Shown in pieces: positions 26,739-36,234 of a stretch of DNA of 64,000 nt; the stretch's first letter is position 1, and each line of letters opens with the position of its first letter. The stretch is taken from the NCBI RefSeq assembly GCF_001657485.1, contig NZ_LXFU01000027.1, forward strand, positions 62,001 to 126,000, given 5' to 3'. The translations under genes were made by a program, and so were the position numbers. The notes below the pieces were generated by a model. That model saw only the letters and a program-made list of their open reading frames with translations, did no database searches and was not told the origin of the DNA. This DNA comes from Rhizobium sp. WYCCWR10014 (lineage in GTDB: Bacteria; Pseudomonadota; Alphaproteobacteria; Rhizobiales; Rhizobiaceae).

Positions 26739-27848
26739 TTACTCCGCTGCAGTCCCGATGACACCACGCTTGATCTGATCGGCCTCGATCGACTCGAAAA
26801 GAGCCCGGAAGTTGCCTTCGCCGAAGCCTTCGTCGCCCTTGCGCTGGATGAATTCGAAGAAGATCGGGCCGATGACGGTTTTGGAGAAGATCTGCAGCAG
26901 GATTTTCGTCATGCCGCCATTCACCACTCCTTCGCCATCGATGAGGATGCCGTGCTTCTTCATGCGCTCGATCGGTTCGCTATGGCCGTTCACGCGTTCA
27001 TAGGACATGTCGTAATAGGTCTCCGGCGGACCCGGCATGAAGCGCAGGCCGTTGTCGGCCAACCTGTCGGTGGCGTCGTAAATATCCTCCGTTCCAACGG
27101 CGATGTGCTGAATGCCCTCGCCCTTGTACTTCTTCAGATATTCCTCGATCTGGCTGGTGTCGTCCTTCGATTCATTCAGCGGTATGCGGATTTTGCCGCA
27201 GGGCGAGGTGATGGCGCGGCTCACCAGACCGGTGATGCGCCCATCGATATCGAAGAAGTGGATCTGCTTGAAATTGAACAGGTTGCGGTAAAAATCCCAC
27301 CATTTGTCCATGCTGCCTCGAAAGACGTTGTGGGTGAGATGGTCGAGATAATAGAAGCCGATCCCCTGGGGATGCGGGTCGCGCTCGCCGAGCCAGTCGA
27401 ACTCGGCTTCGTAGGCCGATCCCTTTGCCCCATAGGTCTCGACGAAATAGAGCAGCGAGCCACCGATGCCGACAATCGCCGGGACATCGAGCATCTTGTC
27501 GTTCCCTTCATAGGGAACAGCGCCTTTCGACACCGCGTGGTCAAAGGCGTGCCTGGCGTCGACGACGCGCCATGCCATCGATGGCGCACAGGGGCCATGG
27601 TTTGCGACGAAACGCGCGGCATGGCTGCCGGGCTCGGCGTTGAGCACATAGTTGATGTCACCCTGGCGCCAGACGGTGATGTCTTTCGTCTTGTGCCTGG
27701 CGACCGCAACATAGCCCATGCGTGTGAAGAGCTCGCGCAGCGTCTCGGGCTCAGGGTGGGCGAATTCGACGAATTCGAAGCCGTCGGTGCCGGCCGGATT
27801 GTCGGCGGTGATTTCCGAGGGCGGCGCGTCATGTGGGAAGGGACCCAT
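26739..27848 (-). CDS. hppD: 4-Hydroxyphenylpyruvate dioxygenase
   Basis: A 369-residue vicinal-oxygen-chelate dioxygenase converting 4-hydroxyphenylpyruvate to homogentisate. The three iron ligands are recognisable: His in LDHLTHNV near residue 175, His in GIQHIAVG near residue 255, and Glu in FFEFIQRKG near residue 335. GGAGGAAAG precedes the ATG at 27848. It is the promoter-proximal gene of the homogentisate operon and is divergent from an Lrp/AsnC regulator 130 bases away. Confidence 0.96.
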   Translation of the reverse strand: MGPFPHDAPPSEITADNPAGTDGFEFVEFAHPEPETLRELFTRMGYVAVARHKTKDITVWRQGDINYVLNAEPGSHAARFVANHGPCAPSMAWRVVDARHAFDHAVSKGAVPYEGNDKMLDVPAIVGIGGSLLYFVETYGAKGSAYEAEFDWLGERDPHPQGIGFYYLDHLTHNVFRGSMDKWWDFYRNLFNFKQIHFFDIDGRITGLVSRAITSPCGKIRIPLNESKDDTSQIEEYLKKYKGEGIQHIAVGTEDIYDATDRLADNGLRFMPGPPETYYDMSYERVNGHSEPIERMKKHGILIDGEGVVNGGMTKILLQIFSKTVIGPIFFEFIQRKGDEGFGEGNFRALFESIEADQIKRGVIGTAAE

Positions 27849-27978
27849 TTTCTTTCCTCCAGAGGAGACTGCATTTGATATGCAAAGTGTGGCCCAAAAC
27901 ACGCGCAAAGTTCTTGCATTCTTTATGCTCCAGGAAGAGAATATGCACGATCCGTGAGTGTTTTGGAGATTTCGCGCA

Positions 27979-28458
27979 ATGGATGAACCCCTCGACAAAT
28001 TGGATCTGCGCCTGCTTCAGGAACTTCAAAAGGACGGCAGGTTGACGAACAACGAGTTGGGGGAGCGGATCGCGCTTTCACCGTCGCAATGCTCTCGCCG
28101 GCGGACGAGACTGGAGGCTGAAGGATATATCCGCAGCTACCGCGCGTACCTCGATCGGCAGAAGCTGGGTCTGGATATGCTGGTGGTCATTTCCGTGACG
28201 CTTGCCACGCACAACAGAGACAATGCCCGGCGATTTTCGCAACTGATCAACGGGTTGCCGGAAGTTCTCGAGGCCTATGCCTTGACCGGTGAAATGGACT
28301 ACCACCTGACGGTCGCGACCCGCGGACTCGCCGACCTTTCGAAATTCGTCAACGACGTTCTGCTGCCCCACGAGTCGGTGCAGCACGTGAAGACATCAAT
28401 TGTCCTCGACACGCTGAAGACATTCGAGGGCTTTCCGGTGCTCATGCCTGGCCATTGA
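27979..28458 (+). CDS. Lrp/AsnC family regulator, probable controller of hppD-hmgA
   Basis: A 159-residue regulator with an N-terminal winged helix (LDLRLLQELQKDGRLTNNELGERIALSPSQCSRR) and a C-terminal RAM/ACT-like domain for ligand binding and oligomerisation (about 70-150). It is divergent from hppD, so it probably senses an aromatic amino acid and activates the homogentisate operon. The ATG at 27979 has GGAG ten bases before it. Confidence 0.9.
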   Translation: MDEPLDKLDLRLLQELQKDGRLTNNELGERIALSPSQCSRRRTRLEAEGYIRSYRAYLDRQKLGLDMLVVISVTLATHNRDNARRFSQLINGLPEVLEAYALTGEMDYHLTVATRGLADLSKFVNDVLLPHESVQHVKTSIVLDTLKTFEGFPVLMPGH

Positions 28459-28513
28459 CATGGCGACAGCACGACAATGATGCCGACGGCATCGCCCTGC
28501 GCAGATATCTTAA

Positions 28514-28984
28514 TCAGATCGGCAGTTCGGTCGAGAATTTCAGCTCGCGCAGCACAAAGCTCGAGACCACCGTGCGCACATGTGGGTTGCGCATGAGATA
28601 GCGGGTCATGAAGGCCTCGTAGCTTTCCACGTCGCTTGCCCTTATCTTCAGCATGTAGTCGAAGGCGCCTGACAGGGCGTAGCACTCCATGATCTCAGGC
28701 CGCTCCAGCACCATCGAAGCGAACGACGCGACCGCCTCTTCGTGGTGATCTTCCAGTGTCACATGCGCGATGACGCAGAGCTTGAGATCGAGTTTTCCAG
28801 GATCGAGCAATGTCACACGCTTGCGGATGACGCCATCGGCTTCCAACTCCTGGATCTTCCGCCAGGCCGAACTCTGCGACATGCCGGCCTTTTCCGCCAG
28901 ATCTGCCAGCGAAAGGCTGCCGTCGGCCTGGACGAGTTGCAGAAGCTTGCGGCGAAAATTCCCAGGTTCTTTCATTTCTCGCAT
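28514..28984 (-). CDS. Lrp/AsnC family regulator, divergent from phhA
   Basis: A 156-residue Lrp-type protein with a helix-turn-helix in the first 60 residues (LSLADLAEKAGMSQSSAWRKIQELEADG) and a RAM domain behind it (AHVTLEDHHEEAV, then ECYALSGAFDYMLKI). It is divergent from phhA, with 114 bases between, and convergent with the first Lrp gene. In other proteobacteria phhA depends on dedicated activators; here this Lrp is the obvious candidate. The start is uncertain: GTG 28987, ATG 28984 and ATG 28975 all lack a strong ribosome-binding site. Confidence 0.88.
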   Translation of the reverse strand: MREMKEPGNFRRKLLQLVQADGSLSLADLAEKAGMSQSSAWRKIQELEADGVIRKRVTLLDPGKLDLKLCVIAHVTLEDHHEEAVASFASMVLERPEIMECYALSGAFDYMLKIRASDVESYEAFMTRYLMRNPHVRTVVSSFVLRELKFSTELPI

Positions 28985-29098
28985 CACATTCGGGAATATT
29001 TGCCACCATTATGGCAATAGCCAGCATGAAAGAAAAGAAAATCCTCCAAACCCGGATCATAATGGCAGGAATAGCGCCGTGCCTGGGAGGATCAGCCT

Positions 29099-29890
29099 AT
29101 GACCAAGGAAAGCAGCTACACCGCCAAACTGCCCGGCCCGGACGGTTTGTATGACTACGCCCCTGACGAAGATGCGATATGGGGTGAACTCTACCGGCGT
29201 CAGATGAAGCTGCTCGCCGATACGGCCTGCCGCGAATATCTGGACGGCGTCAAAATGCTGGGGCTGAAGCCCGATAAGGTGCCTCAGCTTCTCGACGTCA
29301 ACAGGCGCCTGAACGAGACCACCGGCTTCGGCGTCGAAGGCGTGCCGGCGCTCATTCCGCCGTCGCGCTTTTATGAACTTCTGTCGCAAGGCAAATTCCC
29401 GCTCGCAACCTTCCTGCGCCGTCGCGAGCATATCGACTACATCGAGGAACCGGATCTGTTCCACGAGGTGTTCGGCCACTGCCCCATGCTCACCAACCAG
29501 AGCTATGCCAATTTCGTCCGGCATTTCGGCGAAACGGCTGTCCGCCTCGGCAAAGGCTATTCATGGCACCTGTTTCGTATCTTCTGGTTCACCGTGGAAT
29601 TCGGCCTGATCAATACGCCGCAGGGACGCCGCTGCTTCGGCGCGGGCATCGTCTCATCGCCAAGCGAAGCGAAGGCGGCAATGGAAGGCAAGGCGTGCGA
29701 ATTCCGGCCGTTCGATTTACTGAGCGTGCTCCGGACACCCTACCGGATCGATATCCTTCAGCCGATCTACTATGTCATCGACAGCTTCGCCGATCTTGAA
29801 GCGATCGTGGAGCAGGATATCGAGGCCACGATCCTCAAGGCAAAATCACTGGGTGATTTCGCCCCCGCTTTCGAAGCCAAGGCTTCGTGA
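29099..29890 (+). CDS. phhA: Phenylalanine 4-monooxygenase
   Basis: A 263-residue bacterial phenylalanine hydroxylase without the regulatory domain of the animal enzymes. The iron site HEVFGHCPML (two His, near residue 122) and the later Glu in FWFTVEFGLI are intact, and pterin-contact residues surround IPPSRFYELL. It hydroxylates phenylalanine to tyrosine with tetrahydropterin and O2. A pterin carbinolamine dehydratase (phhB) and a tyrosine aminotransferase are not in this window. Its only partners here are the homogentisate genes and two Lrp regulators. A strong hairpin follows. Confidence 0.95.
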   Translation: MTKESSYTAKLPGPDGLYDYAPDEDAIWGELYRRQMKLLADTACREYLDGVKMLGLKPDKVPQLLDVNRRLNETTGFGVEGVPALIPPSRFYELLSQGKFPLATFLRRREHIDYIEEPDLFHEVFGHCPMLTNQSYANFVRHFGETAVRLGKGYSWHLFRIFWFTVEFGLINTPQGRRCFGAGIVSSPSEAKAAMEGKACEFRPFDLLSVLRTPYRIDILQPIYYVIDSFADLEAIVEQDIEATILKAKSLGDFAPAFEAKAS

Positions 29891-29910
29891 ATCGCGGATG
29901 ACAGGGCGGC

Positions 29911-29937
29911 TTGCCTCGCCGCGGTGCGGCGAGGCAA
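29911..29937. terminator. Bidirectional hairpin between phhA and the peroxidase gene
   Basis: A perfect 12-bp stem (29911-29922 with 29926-29937) with a GGT loop lies between two convergent stop codons, 20 bases after phhA. No U-tract follows on the plus strand. Confidence 0.65.
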
Positions 29938-29951
29938 CAGTCTTACGAACA

Positions 29952-31733
29952 CTACTGCATGACCGCCGCGAACCGCATCCACTTGGCGATCGAGTCGATC
30001 GGCGAGTTGTCCGGCATCTTGAGAGGGCTCTGATTGGGCGTGAACCCACGCGAAAGAGCCGAGTCCGGATCCGCAAGCAGCACGCCCACGAAGGTCGACG
30101 CCACGAGACAGCTCCCGACTTCGCCCAATCGATTTCCGCCTGCCGCCTCGGCTTCAGCCAGAACGTAGAACCAGAGCGGTGTACGTTCGTGGAAACGCGA
30201 TGCGGTGCCGGCGAGGAAGTTCTTCAGATCGGGCTTCGCGGCGAACAATGCTGAGACATCCTGGATCGGCGAGGACTGCACCGCGCCGATTTGCTTGAGA
30301 TGCTTGTGTAGAGCCTGCCCCGTCGGGAGCCTGAGATTGTAGCCCCGACGAAGGTTCCTTCTTGCCAGGTTCTTGAACAACGCCTTGAGCTGTTGGTCGG
30401 CCTGGTCTTCACCCTCCTTGAACAGCGTATGCAAGGGCGGAGCAAGTTCCGTATCGATCCTCCTGGCAAGACGGGCGGGCTCTCCATCGAGCGCATCATG
30501 GGGATCGGCTCCCGTAAAGCGTGTCCAGTCGATTATCCAGTTCTTGGGCAGCTTCTTGTCGTCATCCAGCCTGCCGCCGCCGCCGGTGAATTCGAAAAGC
30601 AACTGCAAGGTGGCGCGCGGTAGAAAACCAGTGCCCGGCCGCCCAAAGTTCTTGTTGTAGTCATAGAAGGCTCTGACCATGGAATGACCGAACCGATAAG
30701 CCGCCGTGGAGAACTCCAACGGCAGAGCATTGCCGAGCCGGGTATTCTGTCTCCGGGCATCGAACTCGGCTCTGAATTTGAAGAAATGAGATGCCCGATC
30801 GTTGACGACGCGGTCCACCACAACCGGATCACAAACGCCCTTGAGATATCCTTCGACAATCAACCACTGGTAATGAAGTCTTGTCAGAGCCTGCGCTGAG
30901 CTGAAATCGGCGATCCAGCCCGTGTCATGCGATGCAAGATAGTCGACTGCCTTGTTATGAAACCGGAGAAAGCTCAGATGGAACTGCGCGACGACGAGAT
31001 TTTCATCGTTGCGATTATCCCCGATTATCGCGCGCTGGGGCAAGGTATCGGAGAATTTCTGAAAGGCCTCGGGAGTCATCGCGGCCTGAGCCAGACGTAA
31101 AGCCGCCTCGCGGACAGAAGACTGGACCTGGCCATAGCGAGGAAGGTCACGATGTTCGTCGAGGTTATCTGGAAGTGGTCCTGGATCGACGGCTGTCCCG
31201 ACACGCATTTTGTTTGTCAGTGTGGGGTGACGGAGGCCGGAGATCACTTTGACAACATCTGCATCGATCCCCTCGCCGACGGCAGATCCGCCGTAGACAC
31301 TATCCAGATCGAAACGGGGCGAGCGAGCATTCCTGAACTGGCTCTCCACTGTCGACGAGGCGACAGGTGGGTGGGCGTTGACCATGCTCGAGATCGCCCC
31401 TTCGCGATCGGTTCTGGCCGTCAGCTCGTGATCCAGGAATTGTCCCCAATATGTGAACACAGGCGGGAGCGTGGAATCTTCCGTCGGATCCTCGCTCGTC
31501 GGCGTCGCGACAACATCGATCATCATTTCGCCGAGCTCATCGAGCTCCCCAAGCGTTTCCGCCGTGTTGGGAAGGTAATTCTCTGGCGCATCTAATGGCG
31601 GTACGAAATAACCGAAGTCAGCTTCTTCATCGACCGCGACGTCGCCCGTCGCTGGCCGCCCGGCCCGAACGCTCGGGCCTGGAACTGCGCGCTCTTTCTC
31701 CGCACCCCCGTGCGATTGAAAAACGATTGCCAT
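29952..31733 (-). CDS. Animal-type heme peroxidase (peroxidase-cyclooxygenase superfamily)
   Basis: A 593-residue protein with the catalytic landmarks of the animal heme peroxidase domain. The distal histidine is in YWGQFLDHE (His102), followed by DSVYGGS, IGDNRNDEN and FLRFHN. The proximal histidine is in YRFGHSMVR (His350). Asp101 precedes the distal His as in peroxidases that link heme covalently. No signal peptide is visible at the ATG (31733, after GGAGG). Bacterial members oxidise halides, phenols or fatty acids; the substrate here is unknown. It is isolated between convergent phhA and a long intergenic region. Confidence 0.88.
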   Translation of the reverse strand: MAIVFQSHGGAEKERAVPGPSVRAGRPATGDVAVDEEADFGYFVPPLDAPENYLPNTAETLGELDELGEMMIDVVATPTSEDPTEDSTLPPVFTYWGQFLDHELTARTDREGAISSMVNAHPPVASSTVESQFRNARSPRFDLDSVYGGSAVGEGIDADVVKVISGLRHPTLTNKMRVGTAVDPGPLPDNLDEHRDLPRYGQVQSSVREAALRLAQAAMTPEAFQKFSDTLPQRAIIGDNRNDENLVVAQFHLSFLRFHNKAVDYLASHDTGWIADFSSAQALTRLHYQWLIVEGYLKGVCDPVVVDRVVNDRASHFFKFRAEFDARRQNTRLGNALPLEFSTAAYRFGHSMVRAFYDYNKNFGRPGTGFLPRATLQLLFEFTGGGGRLDDDKKLPKNWIIDWTRFTGADPHDALDGEPARLARRIDTELAPPLHTLFKEGEDQADQQLKALFKNLARRNLRRGYNLRLPTGQALHKHLKQIGAVQSSPIQDVSALFAAKPDLKNFLAGTASRFHERTPLWFYVLAEAEAAGGNRLGEVGSCLVASTFVGVLLADPDSALSRGFTPNQSPLKMPDNSPIDSIAKWMRFAAVMQ

Positions 31734-32419
31734 TGGCAACACCCTCCGTTTTCCAGCCCGCGGGATAATTCATACACCTAGAACGCGAAGTCAACTAATC
31801 ATATTGGGCTATTATTCATCTTAAAGTTGGTAAATTACCGGTAAAGCTCAGTCGATGTCTGTGCGGATTTAGCGCACTCGTTTTGTGCGCATCGTACCGC
31901 CTGCCCCGCGGTTGGCCCCTCGCTGTAAGCAGTGCCACAGCCGGCATCGCTGGCGCTTTTCGCGGCAAGTCCGTTATTGCACGGCAGTATGGATAATCGG
32001 AGAGAGCCTCCTCAGGCACAAAAATAACGAGGAAATCCAATGGGAAGGAGATGTTGAAGTATAGGTTACCTGAAAAGCAATGAAACGCCGGCGAACGACC
32101 GCTAGAATTTTCATTTGCCAACTCAACAATAAGATGTATATTTGCCGCCGAGATTTCGGCCAGGGGAAGTACATCCCGAAATCGACCTACAAGGTACAAT
32201 TTATTATGCTTGCTTGCCGAACGCTCCAATTTTCGGTTGGCGAAGCTTTGTGTTCTCGCGGCAAGTCAGCGGAAAAAACATCCAATCAATCCGCGTCGAT
32301 CTACCTTCAGGTCCGCCGCTGTCCCGAACGCGAGGTTCGGCTCGATTAACGGGTATGCCGCGCCTAGCTTGCGGCTTCTGTATTGCTTTGAAACCGTGAA
32401 AGATGGGGGAGTTGGTATC
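31734..32419. other. Long AT-rich intergenic region between peroxidase and subtilase genes
   Basis: About 690 bases between divergent genes, with visibly lower GC than the surroundings. Only short frames without ribosome-binding sites occur. A GCGCAC/GTGCGC stem around 31870-31890 is the one hairpin I noticed. Both the peroxidase and the subtilase promoters should be here. The low GC suggests transferred or relaxed DNA. Confidence 0.4.
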
Positions 32420-33775
32420 ATGGCGAAATCAACACGAGGCAGGGTCAACGCACCGGGCGACGGCACATCGGGTCTTGGCATGGTGGTGCGATTTACACCC
32501 AAAGCAAGGAGCGAGGGTGTACAGCAACTCGAAAAAGGCGGCTTCCGTGTCGCGTCGTCCAAAGATTTTCGCAGCGCCGTGGCGGTGCCAAATGATTTCG
32601 ATGGCGCTGATGTTCAGTACTTCGAACGTTTCGGAATCGCAATTGTGCGCCGGGATGGCGAGAGACTGAAACCCATGTTGCAAAATGCCATGCAGCGGAA
32701 GGTCATCAGCGCGGCGCGGCCGGAGCGATCCTATCGTGCTCTCGGCGGCCCGCTGACGAAGCGGCTCGACCTCGCACAGGGAACGGTGGGCGGCGTTGCA
32801 ACCTCTTTGGACCGTGACTACCTGCTCGGCTATCGTGACGCTGTGAACGAACTGGTCGATCGCTTATTGGGCAAAAAAGGGCCAGAGGGGCTTGTGGCCC
32901 GGGCTGCCTTTGACGAGACCAGCAACACTTGGGGACTGCAGGCTATCAGGGCAATCGAAGGTGACCTGACCGGGGTCGGCATCAAGGTAGCAATACTGGA
33001 TACCGGATTTGACGAAACTCATCAGGATTTTGTCGGCCGTTCCGTCACCAAGAAGCTCTTTGCAACACGCAGTTCCGAAGGCGATGTTCACGGTCACGGA
33101 ACGCATTGCATCGGTACGGCATGCGGTCCATTGCGACCGACCAGCGGCCCACGTTACGGCATCGCCTATGAGGCGGAAATCTATGCTGGAAAGGTGCTGG
33201 GCGACGATGGCTTCGGCACCGACCGGTCGATCATTGCCGGCATGGAATGGGCGCTGGATGAAGGTTGTCATGTTATTTCGATGTCGCTAGGCGCTGCAAC
33301 GCAAATTGGAGATGCGCCGAGTGACGACTACGAACAAATTGGGCAGGTATGTTTAGACGCGGGAACTTTAGTTGTTGCCGCCGCCGGGAACGAAAGTTCT
33401 CGGCCTCAACAGATTGCGCCAGTTGGTTCTCCGGCGAATGCGTCCACGATCCTGGGAGTTGGCGCCGTGGATCGCTCCTTCGTGCCGGCGTCGTTCTCAT
33501 GCGGCGGTTTGAATCCTGGTCAGGAAGTGGACATTGCCGCTCCTGGCGTCGACATATTTTCGAGCTTGCCCGATGACAAGTATGACCGGTGGGATGGCAC
33601 CAGCATGGCGACCCCACATGTTGCGGGCGTTGCGGCTCTTATTGCTCAGTCTGATCCGAAGTTTCGCGGATGGGCGCTATGGGCGCGCTTGATTCAGCTT
33701 ACAAAGCCTCTATCTTCCTCTGCTAGGGATGTTGGCAAGGGCCTGCTCCAAGCCAGAGGAAGCGGCGAGGTATGA
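32420..33775 (+). CDS. Subtilisin-like serine protease (S8 family)
   Basis: A 451-residue protease with the complete triad: Asp194 (AILDTGFDETH), His226 (HGHGTHCIGT) and Ser395 (DGTSMATPHVAG), plus the oxyanion asparagine in AAAGNES near residue 324. Residues about 20-95 (MVVRFTPKARSEGVQQLEKGGFRV) look like an N-terminal prodomain. I see no signal peptide, which is unusual for a subtilase, so it may act inside the cell or leave by another route. GGGGGAG precedes the ATG at 32420. The next gene's ATG overlaps this stop. Confidence 0.9.
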   Translation: MAKSTRGRVNAPGDGTSGLGMVVRFTPKARSEGVQQLEKGGFRVASSKDFRSAVAVPNDFDGADVQYFERFGIAIVRRDGERLKPMLQNAMQRKVISAARPERSYRALGGPLTKRLDLAQGTVGGVATSLDRDYLLGYRDAVNELVDRLLGKKGPEGLVARAAFDETSNTWGLQAIRAIEGDLTGVGIKVAILDTGFDETHQDFVGRSVTKKLFATRSSEGDVHGHGTHCIGTACGPLRPTSGPRYGIAYEAEIYAGKVLGDDGFGTDRSIIAGMEWALDEGCHVISMSLGAATQIGDAPSDDYEQIGQVCLDAGTLVVAAAGNESSRPQQIAPVGSPANASTILGVGAVDRSFVPASFSCGGLNPGQEVDIAAPGVDIFSSLPDDKYDRWDGTSMATPHVAGVAALIAQSDPKFRGWALWARLIQLTKPLSSSARDVGKGLLQARGSGEV

Positions 33776-34002
33776 CGACCGATAAGATTGAAGTTACCAT
33801 TCGGATCGACAAAAACGAGGCCCGCAGTTTGGCAGAGGTCGTCGGCGACCTGAAATCGCAAGGCCTCGAACAGGTGCAAAGCCACGAGCGCCTCATGATT
33901 GTCAACGGTAGTGTCAATCCTGACGCGCTCGATGCGCTTCGCGCGGTAAAGGGCGTCGCTTCGGTTCGGAAAGATGTCGAATACAAGACTCAATCGAACT
34001 GA
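33772..34002 (+). CDS. Small propeptide-inhibitor-like protein coupled to the subtilase
   Basis: A 76-residue acidic/basic mixed protein (MTTDKIEVTIRIDKNEARSL...). The strand-helix pattern, two beta-alpha-beta units with GLEQVQSHERLMIVNGSV and ALRAVKGVASVRKDVEY, resembles the ferredoxin-like I9 propeptide that folds and inhibits subtilases. Its ATG shares four bases with the protease stop (ATGA), so translation is coupled and the two are probably made in fixed ratio. A free-standing inhibitor or chaperone for the protease is my inference; the fold match is by pattern only. Confidence 0.65.
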   Translation: MTTDKIEVTIRIDKNEARSLAEVVGDLKSQGLEQVQSHERLMIVNGSVNPDALDALRAVKGVASVRKDVEYKTQSN

Positions 34003-34085
34003 TCATGCGGGCGGCACGGCGCAGGCGCTGAGCCGGAGGACGTCAGTGACAAGCCGAGAAGCTTGGGATTTTCAATATACTCCCC

Positions 34086-35078
34086 TCACTTCCGCGTGGC
34101 GGAACTGCCTTTGACGAAGTCCACCACGACCCCTGGTTTGACCATGGCCGCCAACTCTTCGGCATCCCAGTTCGTCAGCCGCACGCAGCCATGCGATCCC
34201 ACCTTGTCGATGAGCTTCGGTTCCGGTGTCCCATGTATCCCATAGGTCGGCTCGGTCAGGTCGATCCAGACCGTACCAACAGGACCGTTCGGCCCCTTCG
34301 GGATTGTCAGGACCTTGTCGTTCTTTCCCTGCTTGAAGTTGCGCTTCGGGTCATATCTGTAGACCGGCATCCTCGCGACGCCCTTGACCTTGTGTTTTCC
34401 TGATGGCGCTGGATTGTCTTCGCTTCCGATCGTTGCGGGATAGACTGCAAGCAGCGATCCATCCGCCGCATAGGCGAGCACCTGCCCCGTCTTCCTGTCA
34501 GCCTCGATCCTCTTGACCTTTCCTTCCCTTGGAGGACCCGGGTTCACGACCCACACCGTATCGCCAGCAGCAAACTGCGAAGCCGGGTTGAGCGCATGCA
34601 CGAGATCGATACCCATGTGGAACCGCTCGGACAGTTTCTCGGCAACGCTCGTATATCCCAAGCTCTGCATCTTTGCCTTCTCGCCATAGTCTTCAGGGAT
34701 CTTGTCAACGAGACCCACGGCATCCTCTGCCGAGACGACATAACTCTCGACGAGAGGGGCATTGCTTTCCAGGCGGGAGGCGACTTCTGGATCCAGCCTC
34801 CCATCGACAGGTAAATTGTTCATCGCCTCGAAGCCGGCCACGGCCTTGTCGACGTTTTCGCCGGAGAGGCCATCGATCACGCCTGGAGATGAGCCTGCAC
34901 GGTCGAGCAGGACCTGAAGGCGGACGATCGCCGGGTCTGGATCTCCCGGCGCCGGCTTGTCAGTCCCAATGGACGCAATCGACGCAGTATTGATTTCTTC
35001 AGGTCGGAGTTCCCGCGCGGCGGCGCCGCCAACGGAGAAGGCCAGAGCGAGCAGCGACATCGGCAGGGCTGTTTTCAT
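34086..35078 (-). CDS. L,D-transpeptidase (YkuD/ErfK family)
   Basis: A 330-residue periplasmic enzyme with a signal peptide (MKTALPMSLLALAFSVGG, cleavage after AAA). A peptidoglycan-binding-like helical region covers about 45-105, a LysM-like segment about 130-180, and the YkuD catalytic domain about 200-325. The active-site motif HG...SHGCVRL is complete, with the nucleophile cysteine near residue 300. These enzymes form 3-3 crosslinks in peptidoglycan or attach proteins to it. ATG 35078 is chosen over TTG 35087. The divergent LysR gene starts 129 bases away. Confidence 0.9.
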   Translation of the reverse strand: MKTALPMSLLALAFSVGGAAARELRPEEINTASIASIGTDKPAPGDPDPAIVRLQVLLDRAGSSPGVIDGLSGENVDKAVAGFEAMNNLPVDGRLDPEVASRLESNAPLVESYVVSAEDAVGLVDKIPEDYGEKAKMQSLGYTSVAEKLSERFHMGIDLVHALNPASQFAAGDTVWVVNPGPPREGKVKRIEADRKTGQVLAYAADGSLLAVYPATIGSEDNPAPSGKHKVKGVARMPVYRYDPKRNFKQGKNDKVLTIPKGPNGPVGTVWIDLTEPTYGIHGTPEPKLIDKVGSHGCVRLTNWDAEELAAMVKPGVVVDFVKGSSATRK

Positions 35079-35206
35079 AAACGACAAATGGCCAGCGCCG
35101 CAACTTGTTCCAGTGCGAACCCCGCCAGGCAGGTGTTCACGATGATTTCAATGTCCAGTCTCTGCAAATTCAGTACAACCGCCATTTGATCCGATGGAGG
35201 TCGTGA

Positions 35207-36100
35207 ATGCCGCGCGAGAGCGTCAATGACCTGAAGGCCTTTCTGGCGGTTGCCCGAGAGAAGAGTTTTACGCGGGCGGCTGCGAAGCTGGGCGTGTCTC
35301 AATCGGCGCTCAGCCACATTGTCCGCCAACTCGAGATGCGGCTTGGCATCCGGCTTCTGACCCGTACCACGCGGGCCGTTTCGCTCACCGACGCTGGAGA
35401 GCGGTTGTTGCGAGGCGTGGGACCTCATTTCGACGAGATCGACGCGCAACTCGAGGTCCTCACCGCGTTCAGGGAAAAACCGGCCGGGAACATCCGCATC
35501 ACAGCATCCGACCATGCGATCAACTGGATCATCTGGCCGAAGCTCCAGCACTTCCTGCCCAACAACCCTGACATCAAGGTGGAGCTGATACGCGAAAACG
35601 GGCTGTCTGACATCGTGACCGAGCGCTTCGACGGCGGCGTCCGGATGGGTGAGCAGGTGGCGAAAGACATGATCTCGACACGCATCGGGCCTGATTTCCC
35701 TTTTGCCGTCGTGGGAGCGCCGTCATATTTCGACGGCAAGGGGGTTCCCGAGCATCCGCAGGACCTCGTTCGCCACAACTGCATCAACGAGCGCCTGCCC
35801 ACATATGGCGGCTTCTGGGCATGGGAATTCGAAGACAACGGGAAAGAGATCAGGATGAGGGTCGAGGGACAGCTTGCCTTCAATAACTCCTATCAGAGTG
35901 TGGAAGCGGCGCTGGAAGGGCTTGGCCTGGCATACGTACCGGAAGATGTCGCTCTTCCTCATATCGCGGAGGGCCGTCTGAGACGCGTACTGGAGGCCTT
36001 TTCGCCACACTGGGATGGCTACCATCTCTACTATCCCAGCAGAAGGCAGTCCTCTCCGGCTTTCGTGGCGCTCGTCGACGCCCTGCGCCATCGAGCCTGA
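35207..36100 (+). CDS. LysR family transcriptional regulator
   Basis: A 297-residue regulator of the CrgA/DsdC-like subgroup. The winged helix (FTRAAAKLGVSQSALSHIVRQLEMRLG) is at 20-50 and the effector domain (IRITASDHAINWIIWPKL) starts near residue 92. GGAGG lies six bases before the ATG. It is divergent from the L,D-transpeptidase, but LysR regulators of this subgroup often act elsewhere, so the target is not clear. Confidence 0.88.
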   Translation: MPRESVNDLKAFLAVAREKSFTRAAAKLGVSQSALSHIVRQLEMRLGIRLLTRTTRAVSLTDAGERLLRGVGPHFDEIDAQLEVLTAFREKPAGNIRITASDHAINWIIWPKLQHFLPNNPDIKVELIRENGLSDIVTERFDGGVRMGEQVAKDMISTRIGPDFPFAVVGAPSYFDGKGVPEHPQDLVRHNCINERLPTYGGFWAWEFEDNGKEIRMRVEGQLAFNNSYQSVEAALEGLGLAYVPEDVALPHIAEGRLRRVLEAFSPHWDGYHLYYPSRRQSSPAFVALVDALRHRA

Positions 36101-36234
36101 CGATAGTCATCCTCTTTTTTACGCCGCCCTTTGAATGGCTGCATATTCGATTTGACGCATCATGGAAGGAAAACGCTGATGCGCAGGGATCGCTTCCCGT
36201 GAGGCGCTAATTTGGCCGCCCGCAGGTGACCCTC

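Noticed and set aside
20545..31733. A patatin plus cyclooxygenase-like lipid-signalling pathway
   Set aside because: The lipase and the heme peroxidase are 8 kb apart with a full amino-acid catabolic cluster between them, so there is no linkage to support a joint role.
31734..32419. Several frames of 60-140 codons in the long intergenic region
   Set aside because: They overlap each other on both strands, lack ribosome-binding sites and resemble nothing; the region is better described as a divergent promoter region.
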